This document shows, in pieces, positions 1 through 9,269 of a DNA stretch of 37,132 nt. Within the stretch, counting starts at the first letter, position 1, and each line of letters begins with the position of its first letter. Both the position numbers and the translations under genes were made by a program. The notes under the pieces are model-generated. The model was not told the origin of the DNA. It saw only the letters and a program-made list of their open reading frames with translations, and did no database searches. This DNA is from Chara braunii (lineage: Eukaryota; Streptophyta; Charophyceae; Charales; Characeae): positions 177,452 through 214,583 of the forward strand of contig BFEA01000066.1 in NCBI GenBank assembly GCA_003427395.1, given 5' to 3'.

Positions 1-304
1 TTCATTCAAGGTTGTTGTGTACCAAATTTGGTCTCATTTGGAACATTGGAATTTCCTCTGATAAGACCATGTCCAGAAACGCTGAAAATTCTGAAAATTC
101 GCTGAATCCAAAATGTCATTCAAGTGCACTTTTGCCTTATTGTTTCACCCTGTTTTTATTTTTATTTTTCCTTTTTTTCTTAATTGGTTTGTTAATATGG
201 TGTGCACTCAATGGAATGATGTAATTTTTGGTTAAAAAGAGCTTCTGGTTTTCTTATAAATAGCATTAAAAAAACGCTGAAATTTTGGGTCTCCGTTAAC
301 AGCC
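1..304. other. AT-rich flank, no gene seen
   Basis: This stretch is AT-rich with poly-T runs around 150-182. Its short open frames lack recognisable motifs. It lies just outside the 3' LTR of E1, so it should be the old target DNA or another repeat. Positions 300-304 would be one copy of a 5-bp target duplication, but the other copy cannot be checked because the E1 5' end is missing. Confidence 0.5.
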
Positions 305-726
305 TGCAATCAGATTCGCTTTCTTTTCCACTCTGCATACATGCAAACAGTTGGCGACTCACACTGGCGCTCAGCGCCCACACAAATGCTCGGAGATATG
401 GCAAAGGAGAACACAGTTCAGATGAAAACTCGCTTCAACAAGCTATCGCGCCTTAGCGCCTTTACAAAACAACTCTCGCCACTTCGTTCACCACCACTGT
501 TCACACATACTCAACTCAACTCTGGATCACCCTGAATACCACCAAACACACACACTAACCTATCGCGGCTATGGCCGCTCTACCCCTACCGACTATGGCT
601 ACGAGATCACTCCTCAGCCCACTTCGTCTTCGGGCAACCTGCAGACCACCTTCGCACAAGACGCTGTAGCAGTGCTTCTGCATGGCTTATGCAGCGAATG
701 AATGAATGGCTGGGCGTTGCCTCTTG

Positions 727-733
727 ATTTATA
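727..733 (-). promoter_or_regulatory. TATA box of E1 LTR
   Basis: The minus strand reads TATAAAT here, and the right-hand LTR copy has TATAAAT at the aligned place (36450-36456). Transcription would start about 25-35 bases downstream, near the conserved ATTCATTCATTC-like stretch, which defines the likely start of R. This is inferred from position and conservation. Confidence 0.6.
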
Positions 734-941
734 CTTCTGTAACTCGTTGGTCTGTCCCTTTCCCAGGCCCTTGGTGCCCACAGTCCCACACGGTACTTGC
801 TTGACTGGACTCTGACTGACTGGGACCGGCACCGCTGACTGCATAGGTTTGCACTGCCAACTCGATGCAGTCGCACTGCCGACGTAACGCAGTTGGGCCC
901 ACCACTTGCCCACTTGCCTCTGACTAAACGTGAGGCAACTT

Positions 942-990
942 CGAAAGGCCACTTCCGGACCTTCCGGAAGTCTGTGGACTTGGCCTTTCG
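942..990. other. Nested inverted repeat in E1 U3
   Basis: The outer arms CGAAAGGCC (942-950) and GGCCTTTCG (982-990) enclose a perfect inner palindrome ACTTCCGGA / TCCGGAAGT (951-959 and 963-971, 3-nt loop). The same architecture recurs in the right-hand LTR at 36194-36242 with a paired base change in the inner stem. It lies upstream of the TATA box, so a protein-binding or cruciform role is possible. Confidence 0.7.
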
Positions 991-995
991 GGTAC

Positions 996-1054
996 TGTAG
1001 CAGCTACGACCTTGACCTTTCAGGATTGTAGCAGCTATGACCTTGACCTTTCAG
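996..1054 (-). repeat. 31-bp direct repeat in E1 U3
   Basis: Two near-identical copies of a unit containing GTAGCAGCTA and GACCTTGACCTTTCAG sit with a 31-bp period. The right-hand LTR has the equivalent pair at 36130-36191. Tandem U3 repeats upstream of TATA are typical of LTR enhancer modules; function here is inferred only. Confidence 0.7.
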
Positions 1055-1282
1055 AGCATCTACAGCCAACCTCTACAGAGTTGTGACTCCTAATCGACAG
1101 ACCTACAGATCAAACCCCTACCGCTACACAGACCTACGACAGATGACAAACGACTACCAAAACACAGATCATGGGTTCAAACTCTCGGGGGTCGACTCAA
1201 TACTGTACATGGGTAAAGTGAGGTCTGGGGATCAATCTCTAGGGCCCGCATGTGTGACTGCAGAAAGGTGAAAACCGTTACA

Positions 1283-1290
1283 CTCCCACC
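1283..1290 (-). other. Polypurine tract of E1
   Basis: Immediately internal to the LTR start the minus strand reads GGTGGGAG, a short purine tract adjoining TGTAAC. This is where plus-strand DNA synthesis would be primed. It is shorter and less pure than the tracts of E2, E3 and E4. Confidence 0.6.
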
Positions 1291-1320
1291 GGCCTAAATT
1301 CGAGGTCCTTCGAGAATATT

Positions 1321-2877
1321 TCAGTCTAAGGCAGGACCTTTACCCTTTTTATCCCTTTCGTAGGCTTGTACTATATCGGGAGCTGTCTCTAGAAGTTCTG
1401 TTCGCGTGAACCAGCGGTCGTCTTCTGGCTCTTGATAGGCAAATCTGACTTTGTATTGCTTCTAGGGACGACCTCTACCTCCGTCCTGAAGATATCCTCA
1501 CCTACTATCCCTTCAATGTCATATCTTCCATCCATATCTGGAGGAATCATAGATCTGCGTGATGGGAACCGTTGACTTGTGACACAAGGTAACAACTTTG
1601 ACACATGGAACACTGGATAGGTGTGGAGGTGTGCTGGGATCTCAAAAGTATAGGACGGTCCATCCTCTCCGCCCTTGACTTCTAGGACTGGCCACGGTCC
1701 TCTATATGCAGGCAACAACTTTTGTGAGATGTTTTCCTCAAGGGCAAACTCTTTTGACTTGACCCAGACTAAGTCGCCTACTTGAAACTGTGAGGGGCGA
1801 CGGTGCTTGTTAGCTTGTTCTATCATTCTATGCTGGGCTTTCCTGAGGTTGCCAATAACGGTAGCTATCTCTTTCTCGTGATGTATCGCAAATTCTCGTG
1901 TACCGGGCGGTAGCCTCTGAATCTGATCTCGGTTAAGTCCTTCAAATGGCCTGCGTGGTCTAAAGGACTTGTGCAACTTGTTGGGAGTGCGACACGTAGA
2001 TAAGTGCACGCTATTATTGTAGACGCTGGCTACCTTTGGGAGCATCTCATCCCAGTTGATCTAATCGGGCCTAATGTACATTCTAAGAACTTGCTGCAGG
2101 AGCTTGTTCATCTGTTCAGTCTGGCCGTTAGTCTCAGGATGACGACCAGATGACATCAGCAACTTTGAGCCATAAACTTTCATCAGCTCCTGCCAGTTCT
2201 GACTAGTGAATCTGGTATCCTTGTCGCTAACTATCGACAGCGGTATACCATGCTCACTGACCCAATGGTCAAAAAACTTTTGAACTACCAAGTCTGTGCG
2301 TGCCTCTGCAGGCAAAGGAACAAAAACTGCATACTTGCCAATCTATCTACTATGACCATGACTTGACTTTTGCCATGCCTACTCTTGACCTGAGTATCCA
2401 TAAAGTCGATGGACACAGAATCTCTAGGGCTGTCAGGAATAGGCAAGGGTGTGAGAAGACCAAGAGGGGCTCGCGTAGTAGTCTTGTTTCGCTGACAAAC
2501 TTTACAACAGCGGACATACTCTATGCAGTCAGCCTTCATACCAGGCCAGATGTATGCGCATATGAGGTTGGCAGGTGTCTTTTGCCAACCAAAGTGTCCC
2601 TCTGTATCATGGCATTCCCCTAGGATCAAACTACGGATCTCTTCACTGTAGGGAACGCACAGGCGGTCAACTACATTAGTCTTCTAGAATAATAAGCCAT
2701 AAGTAGTGCGGTAGTCTGGTTCGGACTCTGGACCCTCCCTAACTCTCTTGAGGAGGTCACTTTAGATAGGGTCCTGTGCATATGTCTCTCTAACTTTCTG
2801 CTGCAGGTCTCTCCCTATATCCAGATATTCAACTATTGCCCCAAAGTAATCAGTTCTCCTACTCAGAGCGTCCGCTA
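1321..2877 (-). pseudogene. E1 integrase with chromodomain (broken)
   Basis: This would insert the cDNA copy into chromatin. In order it shows an HHCC zinc-binding module (HDTEGHFGWQK ... CCKVCQRNK, about 2500-2620), the catalytic core with first Asp in SIDFMDT, second Asp in VSDKDTRF (near 2230) and Glu in HPETNGQTEQ (near 2130), a C-terminal DNA-binding region (VGDLVWVKS, LLPAYRGPWPV) and a chromodomain starting DGRYDIEGIV (about 1530). Breaks: a one-base loss near 2330 in the core, TAG at 2061-2063, and a frameshift near 1455 inside the chromodomain; reading on in the shifted frame reaches a stop at 1321-1323. The chromodomain suggests targeting to marked histones, as known for chromoviruses. 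Confidence 0.88.
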
Positions 2878-4234
2878 CTACATTGTACTTCCCTTTAACT
2901 GGATTAAGTTCAAATCATACTGATTTAACTCAGCGGCCCACCTAGTAAGCTTAGGTGTCATCTTGGCTTGCGTCTTCAACCACCGTAGAGTCTTGTGGGC
3001 TGAATAGACTTTGAAGTGTCTCCCAAGCAAGTAGTTATTCCAGTGATTTAATGCTTGCCTGAGAGCGTAGAGTTCCCTCTCATAGATGTTTGTCGCCACC
3101 TTCTCTGAAGGCATCCTGGCAGACATGAACTCTACGGCCCTATATCCATTGCCATCGTCTTGCTGTAAAACAACACCTATGCCCTACTGACTCGCGTCAG
3201 CGGTAACAACGAAAGGCAGGGACGGATCGGCTACCTTAAGGACTGGATATTCTATCAGGGCCCGCTTTAATCTTTTCAGGGCAGCTGTACAGTCCTTGTC
3301 CCACTTCCAGATCGCCTCTTTCTTTAGCAACCTGCGAAGGGGTGCAGCGATGGTGGAGAAGTTTCTGGCGAACTTCCTATAGTAATTAGCTAGGCCTAAG
3401 GACGACCGCAACTCTGTCAGTGTGCGGGGCGTTGGCCAGTCTCTAATCGCTGCAATCTTACTATCTTCAGGTCTAATGTCGTCTCCGTCTAAGACGTGGC
3501 CCAGGTGCAACACTTGCGTCTTGGCCCATTCACACTTCTTTGGGTTGATCTTGAAGTTAGTTTCTCTAAGCTTCTCCAAGACATGCCCGAGATGACCCTC
3601 ATGCTCCTGGAAGGTCTGACTGAACACTAGAATATCATCTAGATATACTACAACAAATCTATCTAACCACGGCCTAAACAAATCCTTTATTCAGCGCTGG
3701 AAAGTCGTTGGCGCATTGGTTAGTCCAAAGGGCATAACTATAAACTCGTAGTGCCCATATCTAGTCCGGAATGCTGTCTTATACTGATCATCAGGGTGAA
3801 CCTCTATTTGATGATAGTCGGACTTTAAATCTATCTTCGAGAAATACGTGCATCCCTGCACCCGGTCTAACAAATTGTCTATACGGGGCAGTGGTTCTGC
3901 ATTCTTCACTGTGATAGCATTAACACATTTTAAGCTCTCCCTCTTTCTTGGGGACAAAGAGAACAGGTGCTCCAAATGGGGACGAACTGGGTCTAATCCA
4001 ACCCTTCTCAAGGAGCTCGTCTAACTGCTTACGTAACTCCTGTAACTCCCTGGGGGACATTCTGTAAATCGCTCCCTTAAGAGTCCTATTGCCAGGCTCT
4101 ATCTCTATGCGATGTTGGATCGACCGCAACACTACTCCTGTAGGCGGCTTAACTAGGTCTGTATATTCTTCCAGCAGCTTGGCAATAGCAGGGTCTATGG
4201 GTGTCTCCTCCTTAGGCTCAGTGACTGACCGCAC
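2878..4234 (-). pseudogene. E1 reverse transcriptase-RNase H (broken)
   Basis: This would copy element RNA into DNA and remove the RNA strand. RT starts around 4150 ([20 protein letters not shown]), continues through [15 protein letters not shown] and [14 protein letters not shown], and has an intact catalytic YLDD at 3634-3645. RNase H begins with TADAS (about 3190) and includes YERELYAL and an ALNHW...LLGRHF stretch. Breaks: a short deletion plus frameshift near 3920-3960, TGA at 3691-3693, TAG at 3184-3186, and loss of one A near 2890, which puts two TAG codons into frame. Only the combination of frames gives the full domain. Confidence 0.9.
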
Positions 4235-4845
4235 ATAGGCTACGAATACCTGTTCTTCTAATTGCTCCTTCTTTACTAAACGGCGAACGCAGGAGCACTA
4301 AGGCAGCAATGTGCCTGGGTGTTGTCTACTCCAGATACATGAAACAGGCGAGCAGTTAACTTCACCTGTGGGACTAGGGAGCCTACACTCGTGCTCTGTC
4401 AAATGGAGTGTGGCCCCTGCTGCCTCTCCTCAGTCCATTCCTAAGACTATATTGAAGGGAAGGCTATCTTCTACGAGGAGAGTAAGGGAATGGAAAACTT
4501 TCTCCTCCTTCCCATCTTCTCTTGGCAAAAGTACGCCTGGATTCCCTCGACGTAATCCTCGACTCGCATAGTGCGATTGTCTGCGAGGATACTTACTATA
4601 GGGTCTTCTAGTTTTTGGACTTTCAGGTTTAACTTTAAGTTCTGCAATGCTTTCCTACTAATATAGCTGCGGGTGGCCCCACTGTCTATAAGGGCCCTTA
4701 CTCTACCTCTAAAAATTTCTACATCGACTAGAACTAGATGTCCTTTGGCATCCTTCTTCATCTTGGCCCAGGCAGGCATCCTCTCCTTCAACTCTTCAGC
4801 CACACCTGTGAGGAAGAGACTCTTACACAAGCAGTCTCTGGACAA
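4235..4845 (-). pseudogene. E1 aspartic protease (broken C terminus)
   Basis: This is a retropepsin-type protease that would process Gag-Pol. The active-site motif ALIDSGATRSYISRKAL is intact, with Asp-Ser-Gly at 4678-4686. The open frame ends at 4471, but further protease sequence follows in another frame (a LPFNIVLGMD-like stretch near 4440), so a frameshift is present. It lies in a different frame from gag, which could be an old programmed shift or decay; I cannot tell. Confidence 0.8.
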
Positions 4846-6652
4846 CTGTTTAGGTATTGGCCAGCAACCTCTGCCGTAGGCTCATGTGGTTTGGGAGTTC
4901 CTCTGTGGTGCGCGCACTCTTCTCCACATGGTCTAGGGGTAGGGGCAGTTGCAACCCCTACCGGCGGTTTCCTTTTGCTGCGTGTGCGGCAAACCGGGCT
5001 TCTCTATATCTAGGGCAGTATTTTATGATGTGCCCAGGATCACCGCAATAGATGCACTGATCTTGATCAATCCGCCTTTGCCACACTGACTACTCTAAGC
5101 CCAAATCTTCCCATGGCCTGCCCGGATGCCCTCCACCTCGACGTGGAGGTGACCTATAGGATTGTGAGCGATTTGGCGGGGGACCTTGACCTCTACCTCC
5201 CTATTGGCGGTTTCCCCTGCCGCCAACCCCCTGAGCGCCTTGTCCTCGGCCACCTGAGGCCCGGCCCCCTTGGCCCTGGCCTCCTCCTCTTCCTTGCGGC
5301 CTCCCTCCAGCCGCGACAGCAGCGTAGGTCATCCCCTGACCCCCACTACTGTCCTCCTCCTCCAGGCCCCACTCGATCTGGCTATACGGGACCTCATTTG
5401 TACTACCCTCATCTAACGTAAGGATCAGATGATCCTTTCCTTTTACCTATCCTGAGATGGTACGACCTTTCCACTTTTTACCTTTGTCTAGGTCCTTATG
5501 CGAGAAAGTGGAAACTGGCATGGACTGCGCCTCAAAGAGCACCACCTCTCTACTCAACGCATCATATGTCATGGTGGGTTGTCGGCTCTTCTCAAAGAAG
5601 TGCACCCGTAGGGGCTCTGGCATGGCACGATAGATGATATTGACCAACTGGGGCTCAGTGACCCCGTGGTCTGGGATGGCTACAAGCTCGTCCATTACGC
5701 CTTTGAGTGCTCTAGCACTCCACTGGCATGAGTGAATAGTTTGCAGTTTGTCGGAGGCCCTAACGCCTCGCGTGACATATGCAAATCACTCCTTAAGGAG
5801 CTGAAAGAACTCAAGGAGAGGGGCGACCTTGGAGTAGGCAACCATATTGTTCTCACACTGTGCGGCGCGGGCGAGCGATCTAGTGAAGCTGGCGGCCTCA
5901 TCCTTGAGGGCCTGGAAGGCAATGAGGACTTGTTCCTCTGGCACGATATGTTGTAAATAAATGTATGTATTTACGTTGGCCTCCCAATTATCAAAATTTT
6001 CTTCCTTCTTCCCGCCGTAGGACTCGGGAAACTTTATCTTAACAGGCTCTCTACGGGGGTGTGGCTCTTCCTCCTTCGGCAGGGCCAGCTTTGCACCCTC
6101 AATGGCGTCTGTGCAAAACTTCTCACTGCTTTCTATCCTCGCCTGCACTTCTGCACCAACGTGCATCATCATCTCGCATGCGAAATCCCTAAATCCCAGG
6201 CGAATGGAGTGTCGCGCAATATCCTGGGCTCTGGCAAACTGATGTTGCTCGTCCCAGGCTCTAGCGAGGAGTTCTATATTCCTTGAAATAACATCTAACT
6301 TTCCTTGTTTATCTTCTTGCGCCCGAATCTCCTCCCTCTGCGCCTTTATTACTTCCAACTCCCTTGCCATTTTGTTTGCCTCCTCCATCCTTCTCTTCTT
6401 TTCCCTTGTGAGACACAATTTCCATTCTGACTTCTTCTACTCCTCTATAGTCTGACGTCTCAGAGGGTCTTTTTTTGCCTCCCACTCTCTGATTACGGCT
6501 TCCTTCTCCTCTGGGGGGACATATAGCATGGCCTCTTCCTCTTCTCCCAGAGATAAATTAGCTACCCACTCGGACACTTTTTTCTCCAGCCATGATTCCT
6601 CCTTCTTCGTGTCGCTGGTTTCACCTCTCTGCTCTGCACTTCTTCGAAGCAA
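4846..6652 (-). pseudogene. E1 gag (broken), with zinc knuckle
   Basis: One minus-strand frame carries a charged N-terminal coiled-coil-like part (ESWLEKKVSEW; EKKRRMEEANKMARELE), a capsid-like middle (KFPESYGGKKEENFDNWEAN, about 6000), a Gly/Arg/Gln-rich stretch and a CCHC zinc knuckle at 5015-5056 (Cys-X2-Cys-X4-His-X4-Cys). Gag would package RNA into particles. In-frame stops: TAG 6437-6439, TGA 5786-5788, TAG 5447-5449, TAG 5201-5203, TAG 5090-5092, TAG 4958-4960. No length change is needed to read through them, so decay was by substitution. The N terminus may be cut at the E2 junction. Confidence 0.85.
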
Positions 6653-6671
6653 GGGCTCTTTTTTTTCTAGA

Positions 6672-6885
6672 GGCCGTAAACGACGAGGACGCGGAGTACG
6701 AGGAAGAAGATTGGGACCTAGCCAGGTGGGAACAATTAAGGGATGACGGCCGTGAAGAGTGGGAGGACGTTAGAGATTTCCCCGAGGAGAGGGTAGGATA
6801 CTTCAGGAGCACGAGCGAAATAGAAGATTACGTAGAAGGGCGTTGGCCAAGGCTAGGGCTCCGGTTGGGGCCTACACATGACTGA
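6672..6885 (+). CDS. Acidic ORF, N-terminally truncated at E1/E2 junction
   Basis: The open frame runs to a TGA at 6883-6885. The part right of the junction is strikingly acidic (NDEDAEYEEEDWDLARWEQ, then REEWEDVRDFPEERVGYF). No start codon belonging to E2 can be assigned because the upstream part of the frame is E1 sequence. I do not recognise the family. It is followed 65 bases later by the first tandem paralogue, so it is probably the remnant of the first member of the E2 accessory block. Confidence 0.35.
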
Positions 6886-6950
6886 CCTTTTAACAAACAA
6901 GGTCGGTTAAAGGCGCAAATCGGTAACGATAAAGGATTAGGAAATGAAAA

Positions 6951-7391
6951 ATGTTTGGTTACTGCCCTGGAGTCACAGCGGCCCTAGACGCCTTAGTTCC
7001 CATTACTAGTGGGGGAGCTTTTCCTTACAAAATAGAAAGCTGTATATCTCTAGAAGAACGCCACGCCCCTGGGAAAGCCTATGTTGTAGTCGTAAAACAC
7101 CTTGACACTGGGGAGTACGACATCCGGCCCTACATACCTCTATTGAGAGAGAGGGGGACTGATCGAGAGTCTCTTAGAAACTGGATTAGAGACGTAGTCG
7201 GACAGGAAAAGAAGGAGCTAGAGAAGAGAGGGGAGAAAGTGATTAGTGACTCATTACCAATCCTATTTTACGGGGTTCCAGAGCCTTGCCTACCGGAAAG
7301 TTTTACTGACGGTAGGAATTGGGAACCTTTAATTAACATGGTACTCAGAGCAAGGAGTTGGAACCACCAGGGTGGAGACAGGAGAGAGTGA
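6951..7391 (+). CDS. E2 accessory paralogue 1 (unknown family)
   Basis: This is a 146-residue ORF starting at ATG 6951, with an in-frame TGA six bases upstream. Its features shared with the next three ORFs are a GGAFPYKIE strand, a V-rich strand ending in GEYDI..Y.P, a charged helix (QEKKELEKRGEKVI) and a C-terminal GRNWEPLINMVLRARSW. The order suggests a small alpha/beta domain with a Trp-bearing terminal helix. No signal peptide or membrane segment is seen. I do not recognise the family and assign no function. Being intact while the downstream gag-pol is broken is notable. Confidence 0.55.
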   Translation: MFGYCPGVTAALDALVPITSGGAFPYKIESCISLEERHAPGKAYVVVVKHLDTGEYDIRPYIPLLRERGTDRESLRNWIRDVVGQEKKELEKRGEKVISDSLPILFYGVPEPCLPESFTDGRNWEPLINMVLRARSWNHQGGDRRE

Positions 7392-7409
7392 CCAGACACT
7401 TGAGGAAGA

Positions 7410-7940
7410 ATGGCTGACTACGTAACTGACAGGATTAATTGGGAAATAGGGGTTATCTGGGGATTGCCTAAATTTTTCGAACCAAACCTAGAAGTCCTGT
7501 TGCGCAATTGGACGCCCTTCACAAAAGGGGGGGCTTTCCCTTACGTCATCGAATACTACACTGCTTTAGTGAACGTCGAGCTAAGAGAGAAGGTCTATAT
7601 ACTCGTAGTTAGGTTTGAGGAGATTGGAGAGTACGATATTGGGTTCTACAGCAAGAAGGAAAGGGAACTTACGTATGCACTCTGGGGTTGTCGGCACTGG
7701 GCTGAAAGTATAGTCTGGGAGTACAGGAAAAAATTAGAAAGGGAAGGGAAGAAGGTGATTGAGTGGGAGCATGGGCCCAAGGTCAGAGAAGGGAAGAAGG
7801 TGATTGAGTGGGAGCATGGGCCCAAGGTCAGAGAGTACGAGGACTTCCCTCGACCTCCGATCCCAAACAGCTATGTCAACGGTCGTAACTGGGAACCTAT
7901 AATTAACATGGTGCTTAGAGCGAAATCCTGGAAGAACTAA
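7410..7940 (+). CDS. E2 accessory paralogue 2, with internal 45-bp duplication
   Basis: This 176-residue ORF starts 18 bases after paralogue 1. It has the family signature: LLRNWTPFTKGGAFPYVIE, VVRFEEIGEYDI, EYRKKLEREGKKVIEW and C-terminal GRNWEPIINMVLRAKSWKN, closest to paralogue 1. A 45-bp unit (7743-7787) is repeated exactly at 7788-7832, duplicating 15 residues around EGKKVIEWEHGPKV in frame. Exact identity implies a recent event. The longer N terminus (MADYVTDRINWEIGVIW) has no counterpart in paralogue 1. Confidence 0.55.
   Translation: MADYVTDRINWEIGVIWGLPKFFEPNLEVLLRNWTPFTKGGAFPYVIEYYTALVNVELREKVYILVVRFEEIGEYDIGFYSKKERELTYALWGCRHWAESIVWEYRKKLEREGKKVIEWEHGPKVREGKKVIEWEHGPKVREYEDFPRPPIPNSYVNGRNWEPIINMVLRAKSWKN
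7743..7832 (+). repeat. 45-bp perfect tandem duplication inside paralogue 2
   Basis: Two identical 45-bp copies, 7743-7787 and 7788-7832, keep the frame open. Replication slippage is the simplest cause; a sequence-assembly artefact should be kept in mind. Confidence 0.9.
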
Positions 7941-7943
7941 GTG

Positions 7944-8423
7944 ATGAGTGAAGGGAAAGGGATCTCGGCTGAAGAATTAGAAGTAAGGAGGGAAAGGTTC
8001 CTATCCGGTAACAAGCCAGCGAAGGAGAAAGTAAAAACCCTATGTGCAGCACTCAGTCACTTAGGGAGAAGAGAGCCGATTCCTTACGAGGTCGACGTGT
8101 ACGAGACAGTTGATAGCGGGTGGGAACAAATACGCCTCTATGTCATGAGCGTACGCTTCCCGGGAACGGACGTGTGTGACGTGCGAATTTACCTACCAAA
8201 AGAAAGGGACGTTGACCTAATCTACGGTCGATGTTCGGAGAGGGCAAAAGAAACAGTGGAAGATGAAAGGGACAGGTTGCTTTCCGAAGGGAAAAAGGTC
8301 ATATGGAGCACAACGATAGTAACCTATGCGCGTATACCTAAACCTCCGGTCCCTATGGAAGCATTGAAGGATGAGAAGGACGAGGTGATAGTAGAGTTCG
8401 TACTCCGGAACTGGAGATCGTGA
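7944..8423 (+). CDS. E2 accessory paralogue 3
   Basis: The ATG at 7944 lies three bases after the TAA of paralogue 2 (7938-7940), giving a 159-residue ORF. Shared features are REPIPYEVDVYE, MSVRFPGTDVCDVRIYLPKERD, an ERAKETVEDERDRLLSEGKKVI helix, PKPPVP and a terminal EFVLRNW. It is more divergent than 1 and 2: the GRNWEP motif is reduced to a VIVEFVLRNWRS ending. The tight spacing would need re-initiation, separate transcripts or another mechanism if these are made from one RNA. The function is unknown. Confidence 0.5.
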   Translation: MSEGKGISAEELEVRRERFLSGNKPAKEKVKTLCAALSHLGRREPIPYEVDVYETVDSGWEQIRLYVMSVRFPGTDVCDVRIYLPKERDVDLIYGRCSERAKETVEDERDRLLSEGKKVIWSTTIVTYARIPKPPVPMEALKDEKDEVIVEFVLRNWRS

Positions 8424-8450
8424 TGACCAAGGAAGGGGATTAAAGCACAA

Positions 8451-8924
8451 ATGAGTCGTCGCATGGTGCCAAGGACAAGTAGGAGATTGGGTAAGGAGGA
8501 ATCGAAGAAGCTGGTCAACTCCCTTAACAGTATATCAAAGAAAGTTGTGGTTCCCTATGAGATCGTCAGGTATGAAGGCTTAAAGAATCAAGGGTGGGAA
8601 CTGGATGGTACGTATGCCCTCACCTACTACTTCACTGACCTTGATGAATATGATGTTGGAATATACGTACCACACCGTAGATTTGTAGAAGACGACAAAG
8701 GTCCGTATTGGCAAAGGGCCTCGAACCTAGTACATGACGAGAAAAGAAGACTTGAACGAGAAGGTAAGAATTTCTCCTAGAGTACTTACGTTAGGCCCTT
8801 CTTTGGGATACCATCACCACCTGTCGAAGGACGCATGTTCTCGAAAAACAATTTGTCGACTGTGATAAACCTAGCATGGAAGGTTAAGAGAGCGCAAAAG
8901 GAATGCTCCCGACTACAGGAGTGA
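8451..8924 (+). pseudogene. E2 accessory paralogue 4, one in-frame TAG
   Basis: This starts at ATG 8451, 27 bases after paralogue 3. The frame shows VVVPYEIVRYEG, an FTDLDEYDVGIYVPHR strand pair and VHDEKRRLEREGKN, then TAG at 8778-8780. Beyond it, in the same frame, it continues with YVRPFFGIPSPPVEGRMF and VINLAWKVKRAQK to a TGA at 8922-8924, matching the PxPPxP and terminal-helix regions of the other three. So it is a full-length member interrupted by a single stop, at about the place where paralogue 2 has EW. Confidence 0.55.
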
Positions 8925-8946
8925 CTGTTGCTTCATTGGTGTACGA

Positions 8947-9207
8947 ATGGCCAAAGGCGGAGTTTGTGGGTCAGAGAACGATAATGTAGTTCAAAGGATA
9001 CTGGATCGAGATCGCGATAGGAGAGCGTCAGCTGATCTGCTCCGATTTCTAAGGTCATGGACTCAAATCAGGAGAGGAGCCGCTTGCCTACATGACCAAG
9101 AAGGAGAATTGTACCTCGACACAAAACTTTTCAGAGTGGAGGGTGAGCATGAGATAAGAGACGACAGAGGCCGGTTGATGGGGGTCTTGAGAGCAGCAAA
9201 GAATTAG
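8947..9207 (+). CDS. E2 accessory ORF 5, unknown
   Basis: This 86-residue ORF starts at ATG 8947, 22 bases after paralogue 4. It is highly charged, with RILDRDRDRR and a FLRSWTQIRRGAACLHDQEG stretch. The latter faintly resembles the LLRNWTPFTKGGAFPY start of paralogue 2 and the following FRVEGEHEIRD resembles the VRFEEIGEYDI strand, so it may be a fifth, shortened member. That resemblance is weak and made by eye. Confidence 0.35.
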   Translation: MAKGGVCGSENDNVVQRILDRDRDRRASADLLRFLRSWTQIRRGAACLHDQEGELYLDTKLFRVEGEHEIRDDRGRLMGVLRAAKN

Positions 9208-9269
9208 ATTATAAAAGAAGAGATCATTTGTTAGTGAAACTCTTAGGATTGAAAAGGAAGCAAGAAGCA

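Larger units (their letters stand above)
305..1282 (-). repeat. 3' LTR of E1
   Basis: In minus orientation the LTR starts at 1282 with TGTAACGG and ends at 305 with GATTGCA, the usual TG...CA termini. The end is fixed by comparison with the copy at the right of the window, where the same GATTGCA is followed one base later by a primer-binding site. It contains a TATA box (727-733), a nested inverted repeat (942-990) and a 31-bp tandem repeat (about 996-1054). The length is 978 bp. ORFs inside it on the minus strand are not genes; matching frames in the right-hand copy reflect LTR homology. Confidence 0.85.
305..6665 (-). mobile_element. E1: Ty3/gypsy chromovirus, 5'-truncated
   Basis: Read on the minus strand this is gag, protease, RT, RNase H, integrase with chromodomain, polypurine tract and 3' LTR, the standard order of a chromovirus (Metaviridae). 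The 3' LTR (305-1282) is complete. The 5' LTR, primer-binding site and gag N terminus are absent: recognisable gag stops near 6652 at a run of eight T at 6659-6666, where plus-strand E2 begins. At least nine in-frame stops and several single-base indels make it non-autonomous. A second LTR of the same family lies inverted at the right end of the window. The exact junction with E2 (6610-6680) is uncertain. Confidence 0.9.

Noticed and set aside
614-952. Minus-strand ORF with a homologous ORF at 36232-36573
   Set aside because: Protein similarity reflects LTR homology; frame and start are not conserved as coding and the region is U3/R with a TATA box.
4958-6439. TAG used as a sense codon
   Set aside because: The elements also contain TGA and TAA stops and many frameshifts; decay explains all. 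Proteins end normally at TAA, TAG and TGA.
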